Part shown: piece after piece, positions 1 to 6,008 of the stretch
Layout: each line of letters opens with the position of its first letter
How positions within the stretch are numbered: the stretch's first letter is position 1
Origin: Bacteroidota bacterium
Lineage (GTDB): Bacteria > Bacteroidota > Bacteroidia > B-17B0 > Aurantibacillaceae
Assembly (NCBI GenBank): GCA_947474485.1
Contig: CANJJP010000047.1
Span: 1 to 8,729, forward strand
Length of the DNA: 8,729 nt
Direction of reading: 5' to 3'
Notes under the pieces: generated by a model
The model's database searches: none
What the model was told of the DNA's origin: nothing
What the model saw: only the letters and a program-made list of their open reading frames with translations
Position numbers and translations under genes: made by a program

Positions 1-51
1 AGTGATAAATACAATACTCACATCAAGAAATTGATCGGAACAGTGCAGTAA
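1..51 (+). CDS. Possible C-terminal end of a plus-strand gene (partial)
   Basis: The first plus-strand frame is open from the left edge to a TAA at 49-51 and reads SDKYNTHIKKLIGTVQ. This is a plausible soluble, basic, helical protein tail. The next plus-strand frames close quickly. The stop lies directly against the stop codon of the convergent minus-strand gene (TAG read from 54 to 52), which would be a tight tail-to-tail arrangement. Sixteen residues are too few to identify a family, and an open stretch of this length can occur by chance. I infer a gene end from the arrangement only. Confidence 0.35.
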   Translation, partial: SDKYNTHIKKLIGTVQ

Positions 52-2259
52 CTACAAATTAAACCAATAAACAAACTTAGCCACAACCGCTCGGTTTTTC
101 TTTTCTAAATTAGTTGCGTAGTAATTATCCGAATAAACAATAAAGAAATCACTCATTGGTTTAAAGCGATATTGTAAGCGTGCATTAATATTAAAATTAT
201 CAACCTGCGAATTGTACTGAAAAAATGTTGTTAGGAATAATTTTTTAGAAAAGGATAGTTCCATTTTAGGGCCAATTAAATCTAAACTCACTTTCTTGTT
301 TAAGTATGGTAACAAAATTTCATCATGTGTGTAGCTTAATGCAAATATTCCGTAAGGCTGCCACCTGTAAGAAAGCTCGGTGTTATATGATAATTTGTTG
401 CCAACGAAATACGAGCCGTAACTCACGGTTCCTCCTAAAATAAAGGTTTTGCGTTGGTTAGTTTTAAAATTTATACTTGCATCTGTATATAAATATTGCC
501 CCGAATTCAATAATTTCGATTGTCCACTAAATGAAACATCAGTCGGAAATAATAATTTAGTGTAGTGATTTTGAACACCAACATAAAAAGTAGAACTATT
601 TCTAAATAATAAAGTTGTTGATGCTTGCGCTAAATTATCCGTAGTTGTGTATTTATCGTTACAATAGTAATCGCCATACAAATTGTAAGAAACTTTATTA
701 ATCTTTCCTTTTTTAGGGAAATAATTATAAGTAATAATTGGTTCAATTCTCCAATACGTTAAACGGTTTGTAACTCCCGTTTGTTGATTGGTTTGAAAAA
801 TACGTGGAGTAAATCCTGTTTCAGCGTTGTAGTTTTTATTTACATATTCATGGTTCCAGTGTATGCTCCAGTTTTCATTAGCAAAGCGTAACCAACTTGC
901 ATGTGTGTATGCATCGTTATTATTTTTGTTTGATAATGAATGATGAAAGAAAAACTTTCCTGTCCAATGATTATCTGCAGTTGCTAAATTGTAATCAAGC
1001 CCAACAACTCTATTAAAATTAGTTGCCGATACACCAGTTGTATCCAGTTGTTGTCGATTTACAAATATCATAGCAATATTTGAACGCTCAAACACATTAC
1101 GTTGGACTGCGGTAACAAAATAATTTTGTGCAAATACATCTTTATCATTAACAACTGTTTTTGCTGTTTGCATATCCAACACACCAATACGCCAGTTTTT
1201 ATTTGGCTTCCCACTTAATCTTGCCCCTCCTAAAATTGGAATTATATTTCCGTTATCTAAGCCAATTCGACGAGAAAAAAACGGGCGTATTTGCCTAAAG
1301 CCAAAGCTTTGAAACAAATCACTGTTCTCAATAAAAAATTGGCGCTGTTCAGGAAAAAACAAACTGAAACGTGTGAGATTAGTTAATTGCCTATCTACTT
1401 CAACTTGCGAAAAATCAGGGTTAATAGTTAAATCTAAATTTAGTGCTGAACTTACTGCAATTTTTGCATCTCCCCCAGCATTGTAAGTATATTGAGGCTT
1501 TTGCTTTTTAGTAAAATCTTGTGACGTACCTCCAATAGCATATGGTATAACCGAAATGTTTTTTCCTGTTTTTTTTAATAAAGAATCTATATGCAAAGTT
1601 CCTGTGTAAGCTAAAGAAGAAACATTAAACTGTCGAGGCACCTTATTCCAGGTAGAATTTTCATTTCTTTTTAAATCATTTCTCGAAAAATTTATTCTCC
1701 AATCCTTTAAATCATTTTTAAAGCGAATCGACTTAAAAGGAATGGCCATTTCAACAATCCATTTATCTTTAAATCTCTTTACTTCCGAAAACCATTTGTT
1801 ATCCCAATTTATTGTTGCGCCTTGGTCGCCGCCAGTAGATACCAATCCCTCTCGCTGCACACCATAAGGGTTTACACCAAAACTAAATCCGTTCTGCTTA
1901 TCAGCAAATGGATCGATAGTAACTACAAACGCATCACTAACTGGATAAGCAAAATCTCGTTTTAAAGATTGTATAATGTAATTACCGGGTAAACTATCGT
2001 AACAAATTGCTGCAACGTATATGTTTTTTTCGTCATACGTTATCATTGCAACTGTTTTAGTAATAGCAATTGAAGTATCAAACGGAAAGTTTTGCCAAAA
2101 ATCACTTGCTTGATCACACTTGCTCCAAACATCCTCTTTTAGTTCTCCATCAATGTTTATCTTTTCTGAAGTTTTAAAAATGCTTATGCAGATATACTCC
2201 TGCGCATGGGAGAATGCAGTGAGAATTAAAAAACCAAATATGGTTAATAGTTTTTGCAA
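52..2259 (-). CDS. DUF5916 family protein with N-terminal carbohydrate-binding-like domain, probable outer-membrane beta-barrel
   Basis: The product is 735 aa. Residues 1-19 form a signal peptide (MQKLLTIFGFLILTAFSHA, cleavage probably before Q20). Residues 30-210 resemble the family 9 carbohydrate-binding-like fold, with the typical INIDGELKEDVW entry and YDEKNIYVAAICYDS. From about 235 the DUF5916 domain follows. Its hallmark stretch at 279-316 contains INPDFSQVEVD, then FFPEQRQFFIENSDLF, followed by FFSRRIGL and the GGARLSGK motif. The last 400 residues alternate aromatic and polar residues and end VAKFVYWFNL, as outer-membrane barrels do. The molecular function of this family is not established, so only location is inferred. 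The start is TTG: the frame runs back to a TAA at 2289-2287 without any ATG, and TTG places the signal peptide correctly. A TATCTTTG promoter element lies 5 nt upstream. The gene stands apart from the mlaF-like gene and is probably monocistronic. Confidence 0.88.
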   Translation of the reverse strand: MQKLLTIFGFLILTAFSHAQEYICISIFKTSEKINIDGELKEDVWSKCDQASDFWQNFPFDTSIAITKTVAMITYDEKNIYVAAICYDSLPGNYIIQSLKRDFAYPVSDAFVVTIDPFADKQNGFSFGVNPYGVQREGLVSTGGDQGATINWDNKWFSEVKRFKDKWIVEMAIPFKSIRFKNDLKDWRINFSRNDLKRNENSTWNKVPRQFNVSSLAYTGTLHIDSLLKKTGKNISVIPYAIGGTSQDFTKKQKPQYTYNAGGDAKIAVSSALNLDLTINPDFSQVEVDRQLTNLTRFSLFFPEQRQFFIENSDLFQSFGFRQIRPFFSRRIGLDNGNIIPILGGARLSGKPNKNWRIGVLDMQTAKTVVNDKDVFAQNYFVTAVQRNVFERSNIAMIFVNRQQLDTTGVSATNFNRVVGLDYNLATADNHWTGKFFFHHSLSNKNNNDAYTHASWLRFANENWSIHWNHEYVNKNYNAETGFTPRIFQTNQQTGVTNRLTYWRIEPIITYNYFPKKGKINKVSYNLYGDYYCNDKYTTTDNLAQASTTLLFRNSSTFYVGVQNHYTKLLFPTDVSFSGQSKLLNSGQYLYTDASINFKTNQRKTFILGGTVSYGSYFVGNKLSYNTELSYRWQPYGIFALSYTHDEILLPYLNKKVSLDLIGPKMELSFSKKLFLTTFFQYNSQVDNFNINARLQYRFKPMSDFFIVYSDNYYATNLEKKNRAVVAKFVYWFNL

Positions 2260-2514
2260 GATTGCAAAGATAAGAGAATAGAAAAGTTAACTGTCTATAC
2301 TTTAAGGGATTTATTCAACGTTTATTTGTCTTTTCGGCGAGTTATTAATTTCTTTCGTTGTAAAAAAATTACTTGTAGGCATACTTCAAGTTTTAACTCA
2401 ACTTCCATGTTGATCTTAGCTCAAAAGGCAAAATACGACCAAACACATTATATGCTGTTTTGTACTTTTTATCTGACTAAGTTTCCTAGTAAAAAGAATT
2501 CGTTAAGGAAGTAA
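2260..2514. other. Intergenic region between the mlaF-like gene and the DUF5916 gene
   Basis: These 255 bp separate two minus-strand genes. The DUF5916-proximal end holds the TATCTTTG element. No strong hairpin followed by a T-run is visible for ending the upstream operon. The plus-strand frame is open throughout from a TTG, but the 86-residue product has a cysteine- and aromatic-rich, low-complexity look and no recognisable domain. A 28-codon minus-strand ORF (2408-2322) is equally unsupported. I see no RNA gene or repeat here. Confidence 0.5.
2265..2272 (-). promoter_or_regulatory. Bacteroidota -7 promoter element (TATCTTTG) for the DUF5916 gene
   Basis: On the minus strand the octamer reads TATCTTTG, an exact match to the TAnnTTTG -7 consensus used by the primary sigma factor of Bacteroidota. 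It ends 5 nt before the TTG start codon at 2259, so transcription would begin at or within a few bases of the start codon. No clear TTG at the -33 position is visible (the region reads CAGTTAAC), so the call rests on the -7 element and its position. Confidence 0.5.
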
Positions 2515-3267
2515 TTACTTTCTAGGTTTCAATTGCTTTAAAAATTCAGAAGCATAAACGAAATCTAAAATTTCTTGATTATCTGTGGTAAGAATTTCTT
2601 TTTTACTGCCTTGCCACCACATGTTTCCTTTGTATAAAAACATGATGTTTTCACCAATTTCCATAACGGAGTTCATGTCATGTGTAATAACAACGGTAGT
2701 GATCCCAAGGTCTTCAGTAACTTGTTTTATTAAGGCGTCAATAACTAATGAGGTGCGGGGATCTAAACCAGAGTTAGGTTCGTCGCAAAATAAATATTTT
2801 GGTTCGTTTGATATTGCTCGTGCCAATGCAGCACGCTTTTTCATGCCCCCCGAAAGTTCGGAAGGGAATAGTTTGTTTCTGCCTTCTAAATTCACTTTCT
2901 TCAAACAAAAATTTACGCGGTCTTCCTTTTCGCTTTTCGACATATCAGTAAACATATCTAAAGGGAAAGCAACATTTTGTTCAAGGGTTAATGAATCAAA
3001 CAATGCCCCGCCTTGAAAAAGCATTCCTATCTCTTTTCTAACTTCCTGCTTTTCTTTCTCACTGCTAGATGTAAATGAACGGCCATCATATAAAACATCT
3101 CCCTGGTCGGGATTATGAAGGCCAACCATAATTTTAAGCATAGTTGTTTTTCCAGAACCACTTTCGCCAATAACCAAATTGGTTTTTCCTGTTTCAAAAA
3201 CAAAAGAAATATCATTTAGTACCATGCGGTCGCCAAATGCTTTATGTACATTTTTAACCTCTATCAT
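2515..3267 (-). CDS. MlaF-type ABC transporter ATP-binding protein
   Basis: The product is 250 aa, the usual length for MlaF-family ATPases. Every ABC motif is present: Walker A GESGSGKTT at 34-42, Q-loop Q85 in MLFQGGALFDSLT (a wording typical of MlaF/Ttg2A), the signature LSGGMKKRAALARAI from 138, Walker B YLFCDE at 158-163, D-loop SGLD at 166-169 and switch histidine H196. It should sit on the cytoplasmic face of the inner membrane and power the MlaE-type permease encoded just upstream, moving phospholipids or other hydrophobic molecules between membranes. The start ATG overlaps the permease stop codon by 4 bp (ATGA), the classic sign of translational coupling. The direction of transport and the substrate cannot be read from sequence. 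The gene name mlaF is by family resemblance, since no MlaD, MlaB or MlaC gene accompanies it. Confidence 0.93.
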   Translation of the reverse strand: MIEVKNVHKAFGDRMVLNDISFVFETGKTNLVIGESGSGKTTMLKIMVGLHNPDQGDVLYDGRSFTSSSEKEKQEVRKEIGMLFQGGALFDSLTLEQNVAFPLDMFTDMSKSEKEDRVNFCLKKVNLEGRNKLFPSELSGGMKKRAALARAISNEPKYLFCDEPNSGLDPRTSLVIDALIKQVTEDLGITTVVITHDMNSVMEIGENIMFLYKGNMWWQGSKKEILTTDNQEILDFVYASEFLKQLKPRK

Positions 3268-4007
3268 CCAACTAACATTAATTGAGTGATTACTAAATTA
3301 GCTATTAAAATCAAAATGCTGTTGTACACTACAGAACGTGTGCTTGCTTTACCTACTTCTAAAGCGCCGCCGCTCGTATAATAACCTTGATATGCTGCAA
3401 CCGAAGTAATAATAAATGCAAACACAATAGTTTTAGTTATTGAGTAATAAATATTAAAGGGAACAAAAAAGGATTGAATACCAAAAATATATTCATATGA
3501 AGAACAAGCTCCTGATGCAACTCCCATAAGGTATCCACCAAGTATACCTAAGAACATACTGATTACAATTAAAAATGGATTGATAAACATTGCAGCAACT
3601 ATCTTGGGTAAAATTAAATATCCTGCCGAGTTAATTCCCATAATTTCTAAAGCATCTATTTGTTCAGATATACGCATGGTGCCTATTTCGGAAGCAATGT
3701 TTGAACCCACTTTACCTGCTAAGATTAAACTTACGATGGTAGGCGAAAACTCCAATACTATGGATTCACGTGTTCCCAAACCTACTGCATAAAGTGGGAT
3801 AAAAGGACTAGTAAAATTATATGCTGATTGTATAGTAATTACACCACCCATAAAAACGGAGATGATGGCAATAAGTCCGAGTGATCCAATTCCCAACGAG
3901 TCAATTTCATACAATATTTGTTTATAATAAACAGAGAATTTCTCGGGTTTACCAAAAACTCGTTTTAAAAGTATAAAATACCTACCTATGTTAAATAATA
4001 GTTTCAC
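3264..4007 (-). CDS. MlaE-type ABC transporter permease
   Basis: The product is 247 aa with about five hydrophobic segments (roughly 42-62, 84-100, 135-165, 190-205 and 228-246). It carries the MlaE/YrbE family core at 97-124: AGKVGSNIASEIGTMRISEQ, continuing IDALEIMG. The N-terminal amphipathic stretch before residue 40 (RYFILLKRVFGKPEKF) matches the interfacial helix of the family. It should form the homodimeric inner-membrane permease that pairs with the ATPase encoded downstream, with which it overlaps by 4 bp. The start is GTG: an in-frame TAG lies only two codons upstream, and no internal ATG occurs before residue 53, so GTG is required to keep the family N-terminus. In proteobacteria an MlaD (MCE) subunit completes the complex. 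None is encoded in this window, so a partner must be elsewhere. Confidence 0.93.
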   Translation of the reverse strand: MKLLFNIGRYFILLKRVFGKPEKFSVYYKQILYEIDSLGIGSLGLIAIISVFMGGVITIQSAYNFTSPFIPLYAVGLGTRESIVLEFSPTIVSLILAGKVGSNIASEIGTMRISEQIDALEIMGINSAGYLILPKIVAAMFINPFLIVISMFLGILGGYLMGVASGACSSYEYIFGIQSFFVPFNIYYSITKTIVFAFIITSVAAYQGYYTSGGALEVGKASTRSVVYNSILILIANLVITQLMLVG

Positions 4008-4031
4008 AGCGTGCTAATTTACGTATTTATA

Positions 4032-4055
4032 CAGACATAGCGTACCTTACGTACC
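4032..4055. promoter_or_regulatory. Divergent promoter region with tandem CGTACC repeat
   Basis: In the 83-bp gap between the mlaE-like gene and the lipoprotein gene, CGTACCTTA (4041-4049) is followed at once by CGTACCCTA (4050-4058), an 8-of-9 direct repeat with two GTAC half sites 9 bp apart. It is a GC-richer patch in an AT-rich gap. On the minus strand TATGTCTG (4039-4032) is one base from TAnnTTTG and lies 24 nt before the mlaE-like GTG, so the repeat would fall in its spacer. A binding site for a regulator is possible, but unproven. Confidence 0.25.
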
Positions 4056-4078
4056 CTACATTTTTGAATAAAATTCAT

Positions 4079-4086
4079 TATATTTG
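4079..4086 (+). promoter_or_regulatory. Bacteroidota -7 promoter element (TATATTTG) for the lipoprotein operon
   Basis: TATATTTG matches TAnnTTTG exactly and ends 4 nt before the ATG at 4091. Transcription from it would begin at or just before the start codon, giving a leaderless or nearly leaderless message. The only upstream TTTG (4063-4066) is 12 bp away, closer than the usual -33 spacing, so the -33 element is not convincing. Confidence 0.5.
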
Positions 4087-4090
4087 TGTT

Positions 4091-4216
4091 ATGAATAGGA
4101 AACAACTCTTAGCCATTCTTCTTTTAATTGTTGTAGCTTTTACTACACCAAGTTGTTTTTTGTTTCGAAAGAAAAACGGGTGTAATACTTGCCCAAACTT
4201 TAAAGGCCGCCACTAA
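4091..4216 (+). CDS. Small putative lipoprotein (41 aa) with CxxC motif
   Basis: ATG at 4091 to TAA at 4214-4216 encodes 41 residues beginning MNRKQLLAILLLIVV. A basic start (R3, K4) is followed by a hydrophobic core (L6-F17) and then TTPSC with C22, a relaxed lipobox of the kind seen in Bacteroidota. Processing would leave a 20-residue basic peptide containing C31-N-T-C34-P, a CxxC pair. Signal peptidase II cleavage and lipidation at C22 are inferred. Tiny lipoproteins with a Lys/Arg-rich stretch and a Cys-x(1-2)-Cys-Pro motif occur in this phylum as far as I recall, but I know of no assigned function. It heads a probable operon: a TATATTTG element lies 4 nt upstream, and the next gene starts 14 bp after its stop. 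It is easily missed by gene finders because of its length. Confidence 0.72.
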   Translation: MNRKQLLAILLLIVVAFTTPSCFLFRKKNGCNTCPNFKGRH

Positions 4217-4230
4217 ATATTCACATCATT

Positions 4231-4995
4231 ATGTTTTTTGTCTATTTCTTCTCAATTTTTCTTTCCGGTTTAGGTACTTTAGCAGGTTTAATTGTTTTAA
4301 TTGTAGGATTATCAGGTTCAAAAGCTAAAACCAGAAACATTGGATTAATCGTTTTTGGAATTAGTTTTGTGATACTAGTTACTTCCATTACATTATCCGT
4401 AAGGGCAACTATAAAAAAGGTAAAGACTACATTTATTGAGCCATTCGAAAATTTAGCAGATAGTTTAAACGCGCTAAACTTAGATGAGTCGTCTGCCCCA
4501 AACTTATTGGAAGACAATAGAGATTACTTAATGAACGACACTTGTACTAATAAATTTATTAAACTATCAAAAGAAGAATCGTACAAAGCTAATCCCACAA
4601 CCTTGGATAGTTACTTTACTTATTTTGGTTCTAGTGAATTTTATAGGTTACCTATTGTTTATCCTTTTGCTATGCACTCATGGGATAGCAGGGACTATGG
4701 AATATTGGTAAATGAAGAAAACGAACCTGATATTAAATACAGTACTGGCAAAGAAGAGAATGTTATTTTTAATATTACTCACTACAACTTTGATTCAAAA
4801 TACATTTTGATAAAGTCAGCCGAAACACAAACTACTGCAGAAAACAACAAATACATTTACTTGCTTTATGATATGGCAAAAAAAACAAGTAAGGAATTTA
4901 AATCGGAAGCCGATTTAGTAAAAGCTGCTAAAAAGAGCGGATATAAAGGAGAAATAGAGTTATTAAGTTTATACGATTTCGACGCACGTTATTAA
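4231..4995 (+). CDS. Uncharacterised membrane-anchored protein with two N-terminal TM helices
   Basis: The product is 254 aa and I do not recognise the family. Residues 2-27 and 38-57 are strongly hydrophobic, glycine-rich membrane helices, joined by a short basic loop (SKAKTR). A second basic patch (RATIKKVK) follows helix 2, so the positive-inside rule does not settle which side the C-terminal domain faces. Residues 67-95 are acidic and probably a linker. Residues 105-254 look like a globular alpha/beta domain. It includes aromatic-rich YFTYFGSSEFYRLPIVYPF and, near the end, a strand pair (KYILIKS, KYIYLLYDM), then a lysine-rich helix (EADLVKAAKKSGYKG). This ending loosely resembles small Bacteroidota surface proteins of the DUF3997 type, a weak impression only. 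It lies 14 bp after the lipoprotein gene and 8 bp before the SDR gene, so co-transcription is likely. Confidence 0.8.
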   Translation: MFFVYFFSIFLSGLGTLAGLIVLIVGLSGSKAKTRNIGLIVFGISFVILVTSITLSVRATIKKVKTTFIEPFENLADSLNALNLDESSAPNLLEDNRDYLMNDTCTNKFIKLSKEESYKANPTTLDSYFTYFGSSEFYRLPIVYPFAMHSWDSRDYGILVNEENEPDIKYSTGKEENVIFNITHYNFDSKYILIKSAETQTTAENNKYIYLLYDMAKKTSKEFKSEADLVKAAKKSGYKGEIELLSLYDFDARY

Positions 4996-5003
4996 TTTTA
5001 TCT

Positions 5004-5801
5004 GTGAATCAATTTAGTAATAAAGTAGTTTGGATAACAGGTGCCTCTTCAGGAATTGGGGAGGCTGCTGTTTATGAATTTGCTAAATTGGGAGCGAAAA
5101 TTATTTTGTCAGCTCGACGCAAAGATGAATTGCAGCGTGTTGCAAAACAAAGTGGTTTATCCCAAGAAAATTATTTAATACTTCCATTTGATTTAATCGA
5201 CATATCCAATTTTAAATTTCAGGTTGATACTGCCATTGCAAAATTTGGAAAAATAGATTACTTATTTAATAATGGTGGTTTTTCTCAGCGAAGCGAAGCG
5301 GCTGCGACTCCTCTTGATTTAGACAGAAAAATAATGGAAGTAAATTATTTTGCAAACATTGCTTTAGCAAAAGAAGTTTTGCCACATATGCTTAAAAATA
5401 AAAGTGGACACATCATTGTTATCAGTAGTATTGCGGGTAAGTTTGGGTTTTATTTACGTTCTTCCTACTCTGCTGCTAAACATGCGCTTCACGGGTTTTA
5501 CGAATCATTACGCTTAGAAAATTATAAAAAAGGAATAAACGTTTTATTAGTTTGCCCAGGAAAAATAAAAACAAATATCTCTTTAAATGCCATTACCGAA
5601 AGCGGTGCAAAGCACAATCAAATGGATGAAAGTCATTTAAACAGCATGAGTCCTCAAGAATGCATGTTAGAAATAATCGAGTCCATTAAATCAAACAAAG
5701 AAGAAATTTTAGTTGGTGGAAAGGAATTAAAAGCGGTTTGGATGAAACGCCATTTTCCAAAATGGTTCTCAAAAATTATTAGAAAGCAAAGTCCATACTA
5801 A
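5004..5801 (+). CDS. Classical short-chain dehydrogenase/reductase (SDR), DHRS7-like
   Basis: The product is 265 aa, normal for a classical SDR. It shows the cofactor motif TGASSGIG at 12-19, R38-R39 after the second strand (favouring NADP(H)), and NNGG at 89-92 in place of the common NNAG, followed by FSQRS, a variant found in DHRS7-like enzymes. The catalytic tetrad is N114, S142, Y155 and K159 (YSAAK). PGKIKTN at 185-191 matches the conserved PG segment after the active site. The C-terminal basic and aromatic tail (WMKRHFPKWFSKIIRK) may contact a membrane. The substrate cannot be predicted; lipid or steroid-like carbonyls are common in relatives. The start is GTG, 8 bp after the preceding stop, and leaves the usual short N-terminus before the first strand. 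It is the last gene of the 4091-5801 cluster. Confidence 0.92.
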   Translation: MNQFSNKVVWITGASSGIGEAAVYEFAKLGAKIILSARRKDELQRVAKQSGLSQENYLILPFDLIDISNFKFQVDTAIAKFGKIDYLFNNGGFSQRSEAAATPLDLDRKIMEVNYFANIALAKEVLPHMLKNKSGHIIVISSIAGKFGFYLRSSYSAAKHALHGFYESLRLENYKKGINVLLVCPGKIKTNISLNAITESGAKHNQMDESHLNSMSPQECMLEIIESIKSNKEEILVGGKELKAVWMKRHFPKWFSKIIRKQSPY

Positions 5802-6008
5802 GGAAAATGGAAGAGTGAAGATGTTAGTGGGACTTACTTAAGCTATCCTTAGGAAAAAATTTAATAACCTAATTTATCTGTTTGAAATCATTGAAAGTAG
5901 CTGAATTGTATTCTACTACTAGCAATTATAGTTCGCATTATTTGATAAGTATAAGATATTGCACTGAATGCCATATGGAGGTCTACAGTATATAAATCAC
6001 TTTTAAAT
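5802..6008. other. Convergent intergenic gap
   Basis: This 207-bp AT-rich gap lies between two convergent genes. CTAAGGA (5798-5804, overlapping the SDR stop codon) and TCCTTAG (5846-5852) are inverted copies separated by 41 bases, with an A-run immediately after the second copy. The long loop makes this a poor intrinsic terminator. AGTAG/CTACT (5896-5900, 5913-5917) is a shorter stem with no T-run. I see no RNA gene or ORF of note. Confidence 0.4.

Noticed and set aside
2322..2408. Minus-strand ORF of 28 codons (starts MEVELKLEV) upstream of the DUF5916 gene
   Set aside because: It is too short, shows no recognisable motif, and has no upstream element at the spacing seen for the neighbouring genes.
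2254..2514. Plus-strand open frame of 86 codons filling the gap between the two minus-strand genes
   Set aside because: It starts on TTG inside the DUF5916 gene start, has no domain or signal, lacks its own promoter motif and is explained by a chance lack of stops in an intergenic region that holds the opposite-strand promoter.
2509..2520. Perfect 12-bp palindrome AAGTAATTACTT across the mlaF-like stop codon
   Set aside because: It has no loop and no following T-run, and such AT-rich palindromes are expected by chance in this composition. It is not a convincing terminator or operator.
2585..3016. 143-codon plus-strand frame opposite the mlaF-like gene
   Set aside because: It is entirely antisense to a gene with all ABC motifs, and its sequence has no domain character.
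4242..4517. 91-codon minus-strand frame opposite the two-helix membrane protein
   Set aside because: It lies antisense to a membrane helix pair with good coding character and sits in a same-strand operon on plus.
5286..5301. Short GCGAA tandem repeat in the SDR gene
   Set aside because: It is three imperfect units within coding sequence (QRSEAA codons) and needs no other explanation.
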